DNA of 64,000 nt from Glossina fuscipes (taxonomy: Eukaryota; Arthropoda; Insecta; Diptera; Glossinidae): positions 17,194,098-17,258,097 of the forward strand of contig NW_023998423.1 in the NCBI RefSeq assembly GCF_014805625.2, given 5' to 3'. Shown one piece after another: positions 1 to 11,130 of the stretch. The notes below the pieces were generated by a model. That model saw nothing but the letters and a program-made list of their open reading frames with translations. It searched no databases and was not told the DNA's origin. The number at the start of each line of letters is the position of its first letter. Positions within the stretch are counted from its first letter, which is position 1. A program made the translations under genes and the position numbers.

Positions 1-705
1 CCCATTTAAAAATTCTTCTTTTCTTTATTACCAGCAGTGATAATAAGCTGTAAACCTTATCACTAAAATGCTTCTGTTCATTATTAAGAAAGCAACCGAT
101 AAGGACAGACAGATATATATTTTGATTAGATACATTAGTGTTAATGTTAGTTTATGAGACATAACAGTACAGTAAAAAATTTCGATTTTCTTATGATGAT
201 GACGTCTTTTCGAAAATCAACAAAGATTTATTAGTTCAATTAAAGTGAGACCATATCTGTTTTACGTATTACATTTGCTAATGCCGCCCTTCAATTTGGA
301 ATTTGATCGGATTTTAATCAATCTTTCATACAAGTTTGAAAAAATAATTCACTTTTACTGCCTATAAATTCAATGCTTTTTATATAGTTGGTAGCAAGCT
401 ATATAAGCTTTATTCGCGCAGATTTGTCGCGTTTTATAATTTGATTATCATGAAAAAGTTTTTGCCCTTTTTTTTTTTTTTTCTTTTTCTTATTATTAGA
501 TAAAAGCAAAGCTTTGATTTATTCGCATTATAGATAGATTAGACATTATCAAATTCAATTTCAACACTTATTGGTTAAAATCTTTTCAATTCTAAGGAGT
601 TTATTTTTGGCTGCCCACCTTGGCAGCTGCGAATATTTGTGCACAAGTGAAATTTAAAGTTGAGTTATAGACAATAAAAACAAAAGTATATGAAAAAAGA
701 GAAAA
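1..705. other. A+T-rich upstream region and probable 5' UTR of gene 1
   Basis: No ORF of note. The last ~100 bases before the start codon at 706 are A-rich, as is usual for fly 5' UTRs. A TATA-like TATATAAG lies near 400-407, and a short GC-rich hairpin (GCTGCC, 6-base loop, GGCAGC) lies at about 610-630 and overlaps a CAGCTG E-box. The transcription start cannot be fixed from sequence alone. A T-run lies at 470-482. Confidence 0.35.
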
Positions 706-3700
706 ATGACTACGGAATCAAATAAAGGTAATAGAAATGGAAAAGCCAAAGGCAAGCAATTTCTTTTGAAACTTAAATACTCTCCAAAATCTGAATGATA
801 CGTTGTCCTCGTTTAACTTTTTATCGCAACTTTACTATGAAACTATAGCAAGAAAGGGTAAAGTTTCCTATTTCAATACGGAATAGAAAATGCATACAAG
901 TTTCGGAATTTTTTCAACGTTTTAATGAACACTTGTGTTCAATCTTGACGCCTTACATTACATCTTTCACATAAGTGAACAATAGCGCGTCTTATGAAAA
1001 ATTCGAATGGTTCTGTGCCATTAAGATATCAAAGTGCGAAGTGAGTGAAAGAATAATTTGCGAGAGTTTTGCGGCTATAAGTTCTTAGACTATCATCATT
1101 TCAATGCGGATGGAAAGAGGAATACGCGTAACTACATTTTTCATGCATAGACCAAAGATTGAATCCTTTCCACAGGAGAAGTGCAGTCGAACAACACAGT
1201 GATAATCGACAAATGCGATTTTACTTGCGCTATACGCTACTGTATAAATCACATCCAAAAAGGCAAGGCGAAGAGTTCCACTTTTGGTTCAACGGTTTCC
1301 TTACTAAATAGAACTGATGCAATCGGCAGATTGGCAGATAGCTTATCAATAATTAATTAATTATATGCACGAGTAATTCTGTGTGGTGAACAGTGTATGT
1401 TGTCGTTTGTAAATAATTTTCAAACATATGAGATGAGTCATTAACAGGCATTTGCCACATACATGAGTAGATAAGAGTCGCTACCATCAAATCGATGTTC
1501 AGGTGTTTACATCTCACCGCGGTTTGATGATCAAACATGATTGCCGCTACAGCAACTAATGCTGCGTACAGGCATAACACTTATCTATCGGATTCTCACT
1601 CGATCTACTGGGGTCAGTTTCTCACCCCCCATCTCTTTGTCTTTCCCCATTTCTTTTTTATCCATCATCATTTTCGTGTTACACATATATATATATGTGT
1701 GAGGGTACATCCCTCGCATGGTCAGTCGTAGAAACAAAACTTGCTAGTCAGGCTACTTTATGAAAAATTGGGTGCCTCTGGCCTTTGATTTCGAGAACAC
1801 AATGCGCAATTTTGCACAGCCAGCAAAATAAAGTCGCAAAGTTCTGTGCGGAACGTTCCTAATAAAGTCGAAATTTGAAACCTTAAGGGAAAACCTTGTA
1901 TTGCCGCGAATCGGGATGAAACATATAAGATTATGTGAAAATATTGTCGTCATCGCAGATAGCACATGTGTTCTTTACCTTATGGAATCTAAACAACACC
2001 CATAGGACCTCTACTTTTTTGGTTATTGTGGTTTTAGTTAAATTTTAAGTAGTCGAGCGATTGAGTTAGTGTTAGTTATTTTCAAACGTCGCCATGTGAG
2101 AGTTTCGTCTATTTCGAATTCTGCCAAGGGTTAGTACGAGCCTAATATTTCATTCGAAAACTAATATTTATGATTGTGATAATTTTTAATGCTTTCGGAA
2201 AGCAAGATATCTGCAAAATATTTAGCATTCTTGCTTTGTGGGATTTCACTATCATTTATTTGTTTTGTTTAATTACACGCTACACCACTTGTGCTAGAAA
2301 GTGTATTAAGATTGTGTATATGACATCCAAAAGGGATTGAAATAGACCCGTCTTTTATCCTATTGGTCCTTTCAGAATAGTTTTCTAAATCTATGTAAGC
2401 TTTTCCGTCCGTCTGTCGGTCTGTCTGCCTTGTTTCCCTGTGTTCCGGCCTACAGGTCGCATTTCCGAAATATTTTGAGCAAATTTACTGAAATACTGCC
2501 GTGTTTTGGCCCGAGGACAAATGCTATTGACAATGGTTCGAATCGAATCGCTTACCACTAACACCTTACCTTGAAAAGTGAAGATATATGGATAACTGAA
2601 GAGTGATGCGCGCTGTGCCTCAGCATAATGTTTTTAACTGTTTTTAGTTTAAATTATTTTTAACTGGCTTTCTTTTATCTTTCATAATTGTTTTTATTTT
2701 TTTTTATTTTTTTAATTCTAGTTCCCGTTTTGGGTCAAAGGCATCTACAAATCTTGTTATTGTTTCTTTCGATTACCGTTAATTTTATCGCCAAATTTAA
2801 TGCGGGTGTCTCAGTAGTGGCCATGACCAATGCCGACACTACCAATCCAGATTTTCCGGTAAATTAAAATCAAAAGAATTTATGTATGAAAAATGTTCTA
2901 TAAATTGATCTTTTCGGTTTACCTAAAGGAATACGATTGGAATGAAATGGAAAAATCTTTCATATTGTCGAGTTTCTTCTGGGGCTATTTTGTTACGCAA
3001 TTTCCGGGCGGTTATCTTTGTCGTCGTTTCGGTGCTAAGCTAACTATGTTCGTTTCGACATTGGGTTCGGCTTTGTTTGCGCTACTCATTCCTTTGACAG
3101 TTGACTGGGGTGGTTGGCAGATTTATTGTGGTATGTGTGTGTGAAATAAGAAATTCCATATATAAGAAAATTTCTCTGCATTTTTCTAATGGTTTCACTA
3201 ATTCTTTTAATGATTCCCTTTATTATTTATATATTAATTTAATTATTTATTTTTTTAATACTTTATTAATTGAGTGCTTATGTGTGTGTGTGTGTATTTT
3301 TTGTTTGTTTCATTATTTATCCATTTATTTATTTTTTATTTAATTCTTGACTTGTTTCTTTATTATTCATTTATTTACGTATTTACCTGTTTATATATAT
3401 ATATTATTTATTTCTTTTTATTAAGTTATTTATTTCTTAATCTTTATTTTTCTTAGAATCTTCTTCTTTATTATTATATTTACATTATAAGTATACGTTA
3501 ATTTATATTATTACATTTAAATAACAAACGCATCGCAAAATAAGCCTTACACTGGGGTAATTCCGTTACAATAACAACAATAATAATAATAATAATAAAT
3601 ATAAGAGAAAAATTGCAGTCGCCTATGGTTGAATAGTTTGTACTCACTATCTTTGTCTTGAAAACTTTTAAGGCAAAAATTGAATTTTGGTGCTTTAAGG

Positions 3701-6270
3701 TGGGCGTGACCGATTTTTTCCATTTGCATAGATACATTCTAGGATCACCAATAGAATTTTGCCGGAAATTTTAATCGTTTTATCTATTTTTATATATACG
3801 AAAGTTGAGCTTTCAAACGGACAGAATGTTGAATTGACAGACATGCTTATATCGATTCAGAATTTGACACTGACCAAGAACACCTACACTTTATAGGATT
3901 TTTGAAGATTTCCTCTGGATGTTGAAAACGGTTTGACGAATTCTTCGCATTCATCGCATTCTTCGCTGATGGGTACACTAGTCATAACAATATTAACAAC
4001 ATATAACAACAACAAGCATGAAAATTATATTCGATCATGATGATCATGGGCGCAGCTGATTTTTCCTATTTTCAGAATAAAAGTGAAAATTTATATGGTG
4101 TATGTGTTGTACTTTACGACTAACAAGCAAAAAGCCCGAGAAAGGAAAAGTGTTCACAGTCTGCGTTACGTAGGCGTGTGGACATGTTGTAGGCGTGTCC
4201 CTTTCAAATTTACTTGCAATCTTATAGGCGATTGGGAACGGGACAAGCTTGACATCGGAGATTACACAGACGGACAGATGGACATCTGCACATGTTTAAA
4301 TCGATTTAGAATTTCATGCTGATCAAGAATATATATAATTTGTGAGGACCGTGAAGCTTTCTTCTGCGTATTCCCAACGTTTTGACAAAACGAATCATTC
4401 TTCGGGGATGGGTATAACAATAGTAAAAATAAAAAAGATCAATTATAATAATAATAATAATAATAATAACATAAAATTTGGTTCAAAAACACGCTTCAAA
4501 TTAATATTTTTATTCAAAAAAATCCACGCTTTTAAAAAATATTTATATATATGTTTTATGTTGCCCAAATTTAGTTTTAGAATTGGAAATATCCACGGTT
4601 GAACGCCCTACACTATTTTATAAAAAGAAGGTCTTATATAGTGGGCCGATTCGAACCGTTTTCAATAGTGTTCATCCTTGGACCAAAACATGTCTGTCTA
4701 CCAAATTTCATCAAAGTTTCTTGAAAATAACGACCTGTAAATCGAAAGGAAGAAAACAAGACGAACCAAAGGACAGACACGCTTACATCAAAACAAAAAG
4801 TGACTCTGAATCGGTATAATAAAATCTGGATCTACCTTAAGTCCCTCTGGGTGTTGCATACATCCTCTAAAACTTAATATATCCTTGTACCACAACTGGC
4901 TTATGGCATAAAGACTTATTTTAATGCGCTTTATACGCACTTTATTAAAGGTCCAATACAATCCATCAAGAAATTATAACAAGTGTGTTATTATTTGTTA
5001 TCTTTGTTTGTTTTCACAAAACTTGTTGTGGCGCAAAAAGAATTTTTTTATATATTTTAATGAAATTTGCATATTTTTTTAAATTTCCTTTTATTAAATC
5101 CTTGCAGGTATACGTGTATGTCAGGGCTTATTTCAAGGTCTTTTGTTTCCGTGTATACATGCTCATCTGGCGGCGTGGTGCCCTGTGCAGGAACGCAATC
5201 GTTTGGGTGCTCTTGCTAATACGGGCATAGAATGTGGCACTGTATTGGCGATGTTCTTGGGCGGCATAATAGCAGCTTCTAGCATGGGCTGGCCTGGTAT
5301 ATCTTATGTTTCATGTGCCTTAGGGGTGGCCTGGTGTATAGTATGGCTGATATTCTCTGCCAATACACCCTCAGAGTCGAAATTTATATCGGCGCCAGAA
5401 CTGGCTTATATAGAGAGCTCGAAGAATGCTGAAAGGAATATGACGAATGATAGTGGCACGAAACCTGCACGTATACCGGTGCCTTGGAAAGCTATCATGG
5501 CTTCATGGCCTTTTTGGGCCCTGTTGGTGGCACGTTCTTCTCAATCTTGGGGATTTTCTACATTACAAGCGGAAATACCCTCTTATATGAATGGGGTCTT
5601 AGGCATGGACATGAAATCGAATGCATTCTTTTCGGCTTTACCTTACTTCGTCATGTGGTGCATGTCCTATGTTTATCTGATATTAGCCGATGTCCTCCTA
5701 CAACGGAAACTTCTTTCGCTAAACGCTTTAAGGAAAACTTTCAATAGTTTGGCATTTTGGGTGCCAGCTATTGGTTTAATAGCTGTCGGATTTGTAAATG
5801 AGAATCAACGAACTTTAGCTATAGCGTTAATGACGGCTAATGTAGGCATTAATGCTGGCTCGACTATAGGTAGTGCCTTAAACACTATCGACTTATCGCC
5901 AAATCATGCCGGTATACTTATGGGTATTGTAAATACTTCCGCTAATGTAATACCAATTTTAACACCATTGTTGGTAGGTCTTATAGTGAAAAACGAGGTA
6001 AGCTTTGCACATGAAATAAGTTAAAGACATTGTTCAATCTCTGTGTTTTTTTTTTCGCAATTTCAGGATGATCGTACCGAGTGGCAAATTGTTTTTGTGA
6101 TATCAGCTTTAGTTTTCGGTTTAGGTAATTTATTCTTTATTGTTTTCGGATCGACACAATTGCAACCTTGGGATGATGAGAATTATCTGAAATCAGCGTC
6201 AAATAAGCCAAATGAAACAAATGAAGAAGACTGTCCCACAAGTAGTGTACAGTTGAGCAAAAGATATTGA
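706..6270 (+). CDS. Gene 1: SLC17-family (MFS) anion/phosphate-type cotransporter, 5 exons, 484 aa
   Basis: Exon model: 706-727, 2722-2858, 2929-3130, 5108-5997, 6067-6270; every intron is GT-AG and the joined frame is open for 484 codons. Exon 1 gives MTTESNK plus one base. The start was chosen because an identically shaped 22-nt exon ending AAAG/gt opens gene 3. Exon 2 (residues 8-53) carries TM1 and a VVAMTNAD stretch. Exon 3 carries TM2 and the MFS loop 2-3 motif GGYLCRRFGAK (about 80-90). Arg123 sits in the TM4 motif IRVCQGLFQG, at the position of the essential TM4 Arg of vesicular glutamate transporters. PCIHAHLAAW, ERNRLG and LSPNHAGILMG are further family blocks. Twelve membrane segments are expected (family knowledge). 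It differs from its paralogues by an additional intron at 3131-5107. The likely role is proton- or sodium-coupled anion or phosphate transport at a plasma or vesicle membrane; the substrate is not deducible. It is followed 1.55 kb downstream by gene 2 on the same strand. Confidence 0.9.
2320..2600 (+). repeat. Family B interspersed repeat in intron 1 of gene 1
   Basis: Intron 1 (728-2721) otherwise shows nothing recognisable. This part carries the family B signature: a run of tccgtctgtcggtctgtctg at about 2405-2428, then 'ggtcgca...ttttgagcaaattta' and 'ttttggcccgaggac...ctattgacaatggttcgaatcg'. The same order of blocks recurs at 18.4, 29.8, 31.1, 37.4, 39.0, 44.1 and 53.3 kb. It has no coding capacity, so it is a non-autonomous element or its relic. 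Confidence 0.65.
3690..4420 (+). repeat. Two adjacent family A interspersed repeats
   Basis: Two copies in the same orientation lie at about 3690-3995 and 4080-4420. Each contains the 'gatcaagaa(ta)' block, the 'gaagctttcttctg(g)gt...caac(g)gttttgac(g)aa' block and a terminal segment like 'cattcttcg.ggatggg'. The same blocks recur near 10.9, 33.0, 36.4, 42.3, 42.7 and 63.8 kb, and in reverse at 18.0, 56.2 and 61.5 kb. No ORF. Confidence 0.6.
4585..4885 (-). repeat. Family B repeat, reverse orientation
   Basis: On the plus strand it reads 'gggccgattcgaaccgttttcaatagtgttcatccttggaccaaaacatg', which is the reverse complement of the family B core ('catgttttggcc...ctattgaaaatggttcg'). It lies inside intron 3 of gene 1. 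Confidence 0.65.
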
Positions 6271-6357
6271 ATTAGTTTATAAGTTTTTTTAAGTTAAAAA
6301 TGAAACCGAAAATGCAAGTTTAATATTAAAATTTAAGCGGCAGGTCCGTTAGAACTA

Positions 6358-6363
6358 AATAAA
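6358..6363 (+). promoter_or_regulatory. Polyadenylation signal AATAAA of gene 1
   Basis: A canonical AATAAA 88 nt after the TGA stop (6268-6270), in A/T-rich sequence. A second AATAAA at 6600-6605 lies inside the duplicated flank and could serve a longer transcript. Confidence 0.55.
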
Positions 6364-6390
6364 ATTTATTAAGTGAAAATGATTTTTAAA

Positions 6391-6625
6391 AGAATTTGTT
6401 CATATTATTTCTTTCAAATTTCGATAGAATCTTAGAAAGGTTTGTATCTAGAATGTCATATGCCATGGAAGGACCAGACATTTATATATTTGTTAATGGA
6501 AAGTGTTTAGCTTTTCTAATGGGATTTTCTGATAAAGCTACCAGTTAGTTACTGCCTTAAGAGACTTAATAAACAAGTTTGTTGCTTTCAAATATTTGGC
6601 AATAAAAACAATTAAAACATATAAG
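6391..6625 (+). repeat. 3' flank of gene 1, copy 1 of a direct duplication
   Basis: Shares long blocks with 7360-7590: 'aagctaccagttagttact', 'aataaacaagtttgttgct' (copy 2 differs slightly) and 'ggcaataaaaacaat', in the same order and orientation. Each copy follows an SLC17 last exon (a real one here, a broken one at 7174). This points to a segmental duplication of the 3' end of a transporter gene. Confidence 0.75.
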
Positions 6626-6649
6626 AAAATTATAATCGGTTGCCACTGG

Positions 6650-7045
6650 GTCTTGTATACCCATATCCGCTATTCTATTCGAGATAGGAAAAAAAGAAAA
6701 TATATCAATTTGCTTACTCTATATTATACGGTATTTTTTAAATTTGGAATGCATCTAAGCATGTCCCTCTGTTCGTTTGTCCATCTGTCCGTCTTCTCAA
6801 TCGGGTAGTATTCTCCTGTTGAAGAGAAGGAAGTAACCCAAACTTTTAAATGGACATGTCGACAACACCCTCACGCCCATGTGCCACGTGGCGTTCTATT
6901 TTGAAAATAGAAAAAATCAGCCGTGTCCACTCCACATTGTAGGGGATGAAAATTTAGTTCTTTTACTTTTTGTCTTTTTTACGAAAACAATGATGGTTAT
7001 AAAAGATTCGGTGGCGACCGAATATTATTTTCTTACTTGTTTTTT
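6650..7045 (-). repeat. Family A repeat between the two duplicated flanks
   Basis: It begins near 'cttgtatacccatatccgc' and ends with 'gattcggtggcgaccgaat' followed by 'ttcttacttgtttttt'. That terminus is the reverse complement of the start of the copies at 10555 and 32238. The interior has the 'tgtccctctgttcgtttgtccatctgtccgtc' type motif (about 6763-6793). No intact ORF. Confidence 0.6.
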
Positions 7046-7173
7046 CTTTAACGATTGTGCGATTTATGGTCTTTACATCTTCTATTATTAGTAGTGTTGT
7101 TACTGTTATGATTATTATTATTGTGGTTGTTGTTCTTATCATTATTATCATTATTATATTCTTCTATATATAG

Positions 7174-7340
7174 CATAATCGGTCGAAGTGGCAATTGGTT
7201 TTCCTAACAGCCGCTCTTGTGCTTTTTCTGGAATATGTGATATGGGATTCGGGCAAAACTCAAACTTGAGATATTGACACTTTGTGTTAAAAAAAGGAAA
7301 GGAAGAAGAACAACACTGACAGTGATAGAAATAACAAATG
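7174..7340 (+). pseudogene. Relic last exon of a lost SLC17 paralogue
   Basis: After a 'tatatag' acceptor at 7173 the sequence reads HNRSKWQLVFLTAALVLFL and then degenerates, hitting a stop at 7267-7269 (...GKTQT*). Gene 2's last exon starts HNRSEWQLVFLIAAIIFF and reaches ...ETQPWDAEDF. Similarity to gene 2 continues past the stop: 'ttaaaaaaggaaaggaag' against 'ttaaaaaaggatttggaaag'. The upstream (ATT)n/(GTT)n tract at 7083-7160 resembles the tail of gene 2's last intron. The other exons are gone and the TM12 core is shortened, so this cannot be functional. Confidence 0.8.
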
Positions 7341-7359
7341 AATACTTAATTAGACCTAA

Positions 7360-7590
7360 GTCGAAGAATTTAGAAACAGCAAAGGTTTGCGTCTAGAATA
7401 TAATATGCGATAGAAAGCCCAAGCATTAACATAGTTTTTAAGACAAAGTGTTAAGCTTTTCTAACGGCATTTTTTAATAAAGCTACCAGTTAGTTACTTA
7501 CTTAGTTAGCTAAGAGACTTAAGAGATTTTATAAACAAGTTTGTTGCTTCTAAGTATTTAGCAATAAAAACAATCAAAAAAAAAAAAAGG
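7360..7590 (+). repeat. 3' flank duplication, copy 2
   Basis: The counterpart of 6391-6625, again directly downstream of an SLC17 last-exon sequence. It carries an extra 'acttagttagcta' insertion relative to copy 1 and ends in an A-run at about 7577-7588. Between here and the gene 2 start (7825) is A/T-rich sequence with no recognisable feature other than the likely 5' UTR. Confidence 0.75.
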
Positions 7591-7824
7591 TTTTATTTAT
7601 TAATCGACTGTTGTTAATCTTTTGTCGACATATTTTAGATAAGAGGGCTTTAAATTTTTTAATAAGAAATGTAATTGTTTATCTCACTTATTAGTTTACG
7701 TTTATCTCTCATTGAAAACGTTTCGTTCAATAGAAAAAATTCTAAGAAATAAAACATGAATAAAATTATTTGATTTTGCATAAAATAATTTAAAAAATAT
7801 TAAAAAATTTCATTGTCTTTAATA

Positions 7825-10305
7825 ATGGCTGAGGTGACAAACAACATTAACAACATCAATAGCAATAATGACAATAATAAAGGTAGAGAACTGGAACAAA
7901 ACAACAGTTGTTTACTAGTTGTAAGCGAGCAAAAATTATTTTTTGAATTCGTTTTTATTCGCGTCCAAGAAAAACAATCGGTTAATTATGATTAGCCTCA
8001 TAAAGTTATAGACTGATAATGAAATTTAATCAATGGCATTTATTATGGCGTTTTCAAATCAGCTCTAGAGCTTTCTCTTTTCATGAAGCACCTTTTGCTG
8101 CTAAAACGTCAAACGATGTCTGCTAAAAAGTGATCGTGACGAAACAATTGCTTAACCTATCTGCTCCCTCTTTCTCGAATTTTTTCTGATCATCGACGTC
8201 TTACACGTGATTCGTCAAATGAAAAAAAAAAATCATCATGTAATTGTCAAAAGGTACGGTTCATCAATATTAAAGATAAGCCAAAGGGTCCTTCATGTTT
8301 AGAACTATGCAAGTATATTACAACATTTTCAATTTAAAAATTCAAAAATTCTTCTTCAAACCGAAAATTCTTTGGCTATAGTAAAAACCGTAAAGCTAAT
8401 CCGAGCACAAGATAAAATTAGTTTATGTTTCTTGCTTAAATATGCCGGGCGATGCGATATCCTTACATTTTCTTATCAATATATATGTGGAGTGTTAAAT
8501 AATTTCTGAAGGATCTTACGCTATATTAATAGCAATTACTGCACCTTTTTATTAAAATATTCCAGTTTCTAAATAATCGCTGCTTATAGATCCTCGGTTG
8601 AAAACGCAAATTTTTTGGATTTGAAAATTTGCAACGACGATCTCAAGCTTACCACGCTGTGTCTTTCAAGCCGCGGTGGTATAGAATGATTCCTAAATAA
8701 TATTTGTGAAATTAATTGATTATCGAAGTTATCGAGCCCGATATTTTCGTATTCTTCGTGCATTAATTGCTTTGCGTTTATTTTCAGTGCCCACCTTTGG
8801 TATGCGTTACGTTCAAGCTTTGTTGATTTTCCTAAATATTGTTGTGATTTATATAAGTCGGTTTAACGTTGGTATAGCAGTGGTAGCCATGACAAATGCT
8901 GAAACTACAAATCCCAATTTTCCGGTAAGTCTCACATAAAACTACCTACTGAGTAAATGTTTTTTTCAAATATTTTTTTTCGACTATGTCTTACAGGAGT
9001 TTGATTGGTCTGAAAAAGAGATGTCTTTCATTATATCCAGCTTTTATTGGACATACGTTTTAACACAGTTTCCTGGTGGACCGGTGTGCAAACGTTTTGG
9101 TGCTAAGGCAACTATGCTAGTCTGTACCTTATGCTCGGCTATATTAAGTGCTTTGTTGCCCTGGAGTGTTCTAAAAGGTGATTGGAAGGCTTATTGTGCG
9201 GTACGCTTACTTCAGGGTTTATTTCAGGGCATGTTATTTCCTTGCATACATGAACACTTGGCTAAGTGGTCACCGCCGCATGAAAGAAATCGTTTAGGAG
9301 CACTTAGTCATACAGGCATTGAGTGCGGTTCTGTTTTGGCTTTGGGTGTAAGCGGTCTTATTGCCGAAAGCCCTTTAGGATGGCCAGGTATATCTTATGT
9401 ATCCGCTGGTCTTTGTTTCGCTTGGTGTATTTTGTGGTACGTATTTGCGGCTAATAATGCAACGGAATCGAAATTTATAACACACAGAGAAATGAAATAT
9501 ATTGAAACATCTTTAGCCCGTTCGGAAGATTTTCATAAAAAGAAAATTCCAACACCTTGGAAGGCTATAGTATGCTCTGTACCTGTCGCCGCAATGCTAA
9601 CAGCTAAGTGTGCAGAAGGTTGGGGTCTATCCATAATGCAATCTCAAATCCCGTCATATATGAATGGTGTCCTAAACATGGCGATTAAAAGTAATGCACT
9701 ATTTTCCGCTTTACCTTTTCTGGCCATGTGGTGTATGTCGTATGTGTACCTAATAGCTGCTGATATAATGCAAAGAAAAAAGGGATTGAGTTTAACGAGC
9801 ATACGTAGAATAACTAACTCATGTGCTTTTTGGATATCGGCTGTGGCTTTAGTAGGAATAGGTTTTCTCGATGAAGGCCAGAAACCATGGGCTATTGCAA
9901 TAATGACCGTGGCAGTGGGTGTTAATAGTGGATGTACAATTGGATGTATTTTAAATCCCCTCGATTTATCACCTAATCATGCTGGCATACTAATGGGTAT
10001 CAGTAATGCCTTTGGTAATTTAATGCCTCTTATAACACCATTGGTAGTGGGGGTTATCGTTAGTGATACCGTAAGTTCTTGGAATTATTATTATTATTAC
10101 CGTTATCATCGTTATATTCTTTTGTATATAGCATAATCGGTCGGAATGGCAATTGGTATTCCTAATCGCTGCCATTATATTTTTTGTGGGTAACACGATT
10201 TACATAATATGGGGTACGGCCGAAACTCAACCATGGGATGCTGAAGACTTTTTATTAAAAAAGGATTTGGAAAGCAATAGTAAAAGTGATAAAAATGCAA
10301 AATGA
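7825..10305 (+). CDS. Gene 2: SLC17-family (MFS) anion/phosphate-type cotransporter, 4 exons, 480 aa
   Basis: Exon model: 7825-7882, 8788-8924, 8997-10070, 10132-10305 (introns of 905, 72 and 61 nt, all GT-AG). The start is the ATG at 7825: exon 1 ends AAAG/gt in phase 1, as in genes 1 and 3, and its 19 residues are asparagine-rich (MAEVTNNINNINSNNDNNK). Exon 2 is 137 nt, as in the paralogues, and carries TM1. The MFS motif GGPVCKRFGAK is at about 92-102. Arg135 and Gln142 lie in AVRLLQGLFQG (TM4). The blocks FPCIHEHLAKW, ERNRLG, IPSYMNGVL and LSPNHAGILMG follow. TM2 has SFYWTY where paralogues have SFFWGY, so one glycine of the helix is replaced by Thr. The C-tail is Lys/Asp/Ser-rich. It is expected to be a 12-TM symporter; the substrate is unknown. 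It lies between the relic exon and gene 3 in a same-strand array. Confidence 0.92.
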
Positions 10306-10311
10306 AAATTT

Positions 10312-10317
10312 AATAAA
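10312..10317 (+). promoter_or_regulatory. Possible polyadenylation signal of gene 2
   Basis: AATAAA only 6 nt after the TGA (10303-10305). No other AATAAA precedes the repeat at 10555. If used, it leaves an unusually short 3' UTR. Confidence 0.4.
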
Positions 10318-10554
10318 ATCAATATGAAAATCTAATAACCTTGCGACAGAAATTTATGAATTTTCCCAGGATAAGATATCAGATATCAGCAAATGAAGCT
10401 ATTTGGCGTACCAAGAAAAGGGCGTCATCATCAAAAGTGTAAGGCATAAATAGGGTTGGTCGGCCCGAGAATATAAGTGAAGCGATTTTATTACCTCTAT
10501 ATTGTCAATCAATCCATCTCTCTGTGCACTCAAAATTATCAAATTCGATACTAA

Positions 10555-11130
10555 AAAAAAAAACAAGTAAGAAAATTAAATTCGTTCGGAAACGAATCTT
10601 TTACACTGTATCCTTTACCTTATCTTAAAAAAGACAAAAGAAGTAAAATAACTAAATTTTCATGCTCTATACTATGGAGTGCATAGAGCTGATTTTTTTC
10701 TATCTTCAGAATAAAAGTTTTTATCGTATAGGCATGTGGTCGTTGTAGGCGTCAATACCTACCTACCTGCGAGAAATTCTAATATTTTTGCCTAATTTAA
10801 AGTCCATTGCTGTCATGAGAATCTTTACAAAGGACATTCTACAAACGAACAGACGAACAACCGAACAAACGGGCTTGCTTCAACCGACTCAGAATTTAAG
10901 GCTTTGTGGAGACTCTGAAGCTTTCTTCTGGGTGTTGCAACCGTTTTAACGAAATGAATATATTTGTCAGCTTTCGGTAATGGGTGTAAAAATGATGTAG
11001 AAAATGGTTCAGATCGGATTATGTTTTCGACCGTTTCCCATATAACGCCTTATTTTTAAAAGTCGCTATACGAATAATTGTAGGGGATGTAGGGCAATTA
11101 ATAATGCGCCAGGGCCCACTATAGTGTTGT
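10555..11130 (+). repeat. Family A repeat followed by a family B fragment
   Basis: The A copy begins 'aacaagtaagaaaattaaa' then 'ttcgttcggaaacgaatct', contains 'ggcatgtggtcgttgtaggcg' and 'gacgaacaaccgaacaaac', and ends near 'tttcggtaatgggtgta' (about 10990). The B core follows directly ('gaaaatggttcagatcggat', 'gaccgtttcccatataacgcc', 'taattgtaggg', 10995-11100). It fills the gap between genes 2 and 3. Confidence 0.65.

Larger units (their letters stand above)
3131..5107 (+). other. Gene 1-specific intron 3 (1,977 nt), phase 1
   Basis: This intron interrupts the codon after TyrCys in the loop before TM4. Genes 2, 3 and 4 read straight through the same site (WKAYCAVR, WQAFCAIR, WKLVCGLR). 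It starts gtatgtgtgt and ends ttgcag. It is packed with A/T microsatellite and two family A repeats (about 3690-3995 and 4080-4420), each with the block 'gacatg...atcgattcagaatttg...gatcaagaa' and an end resembling 'cttcg.ggatgggta'. A reverse-oriented family B piece lies at about 4585-4885. (TAA)n/(AAT)n runs lie at 3574-3597 and 4446-4469. Confidence 0.75.

Noticed and set aside
2520..2545. 'ggttcgaatcgaatc' as a tRNA B-box
   Set aside because: It is part of the family B repeat core (ctattga.aatggttcg.atcg), which recurs at many sites. There is no A-box or cloverleaf.
5143..6024. A separate 293-codon gene in the middle of gene 1
   Set aside because: It is exon 4 of gene 1. The frame extends back to the acceptor at 5107 and aligns without gaps to the long exons of genes 2 and 3.
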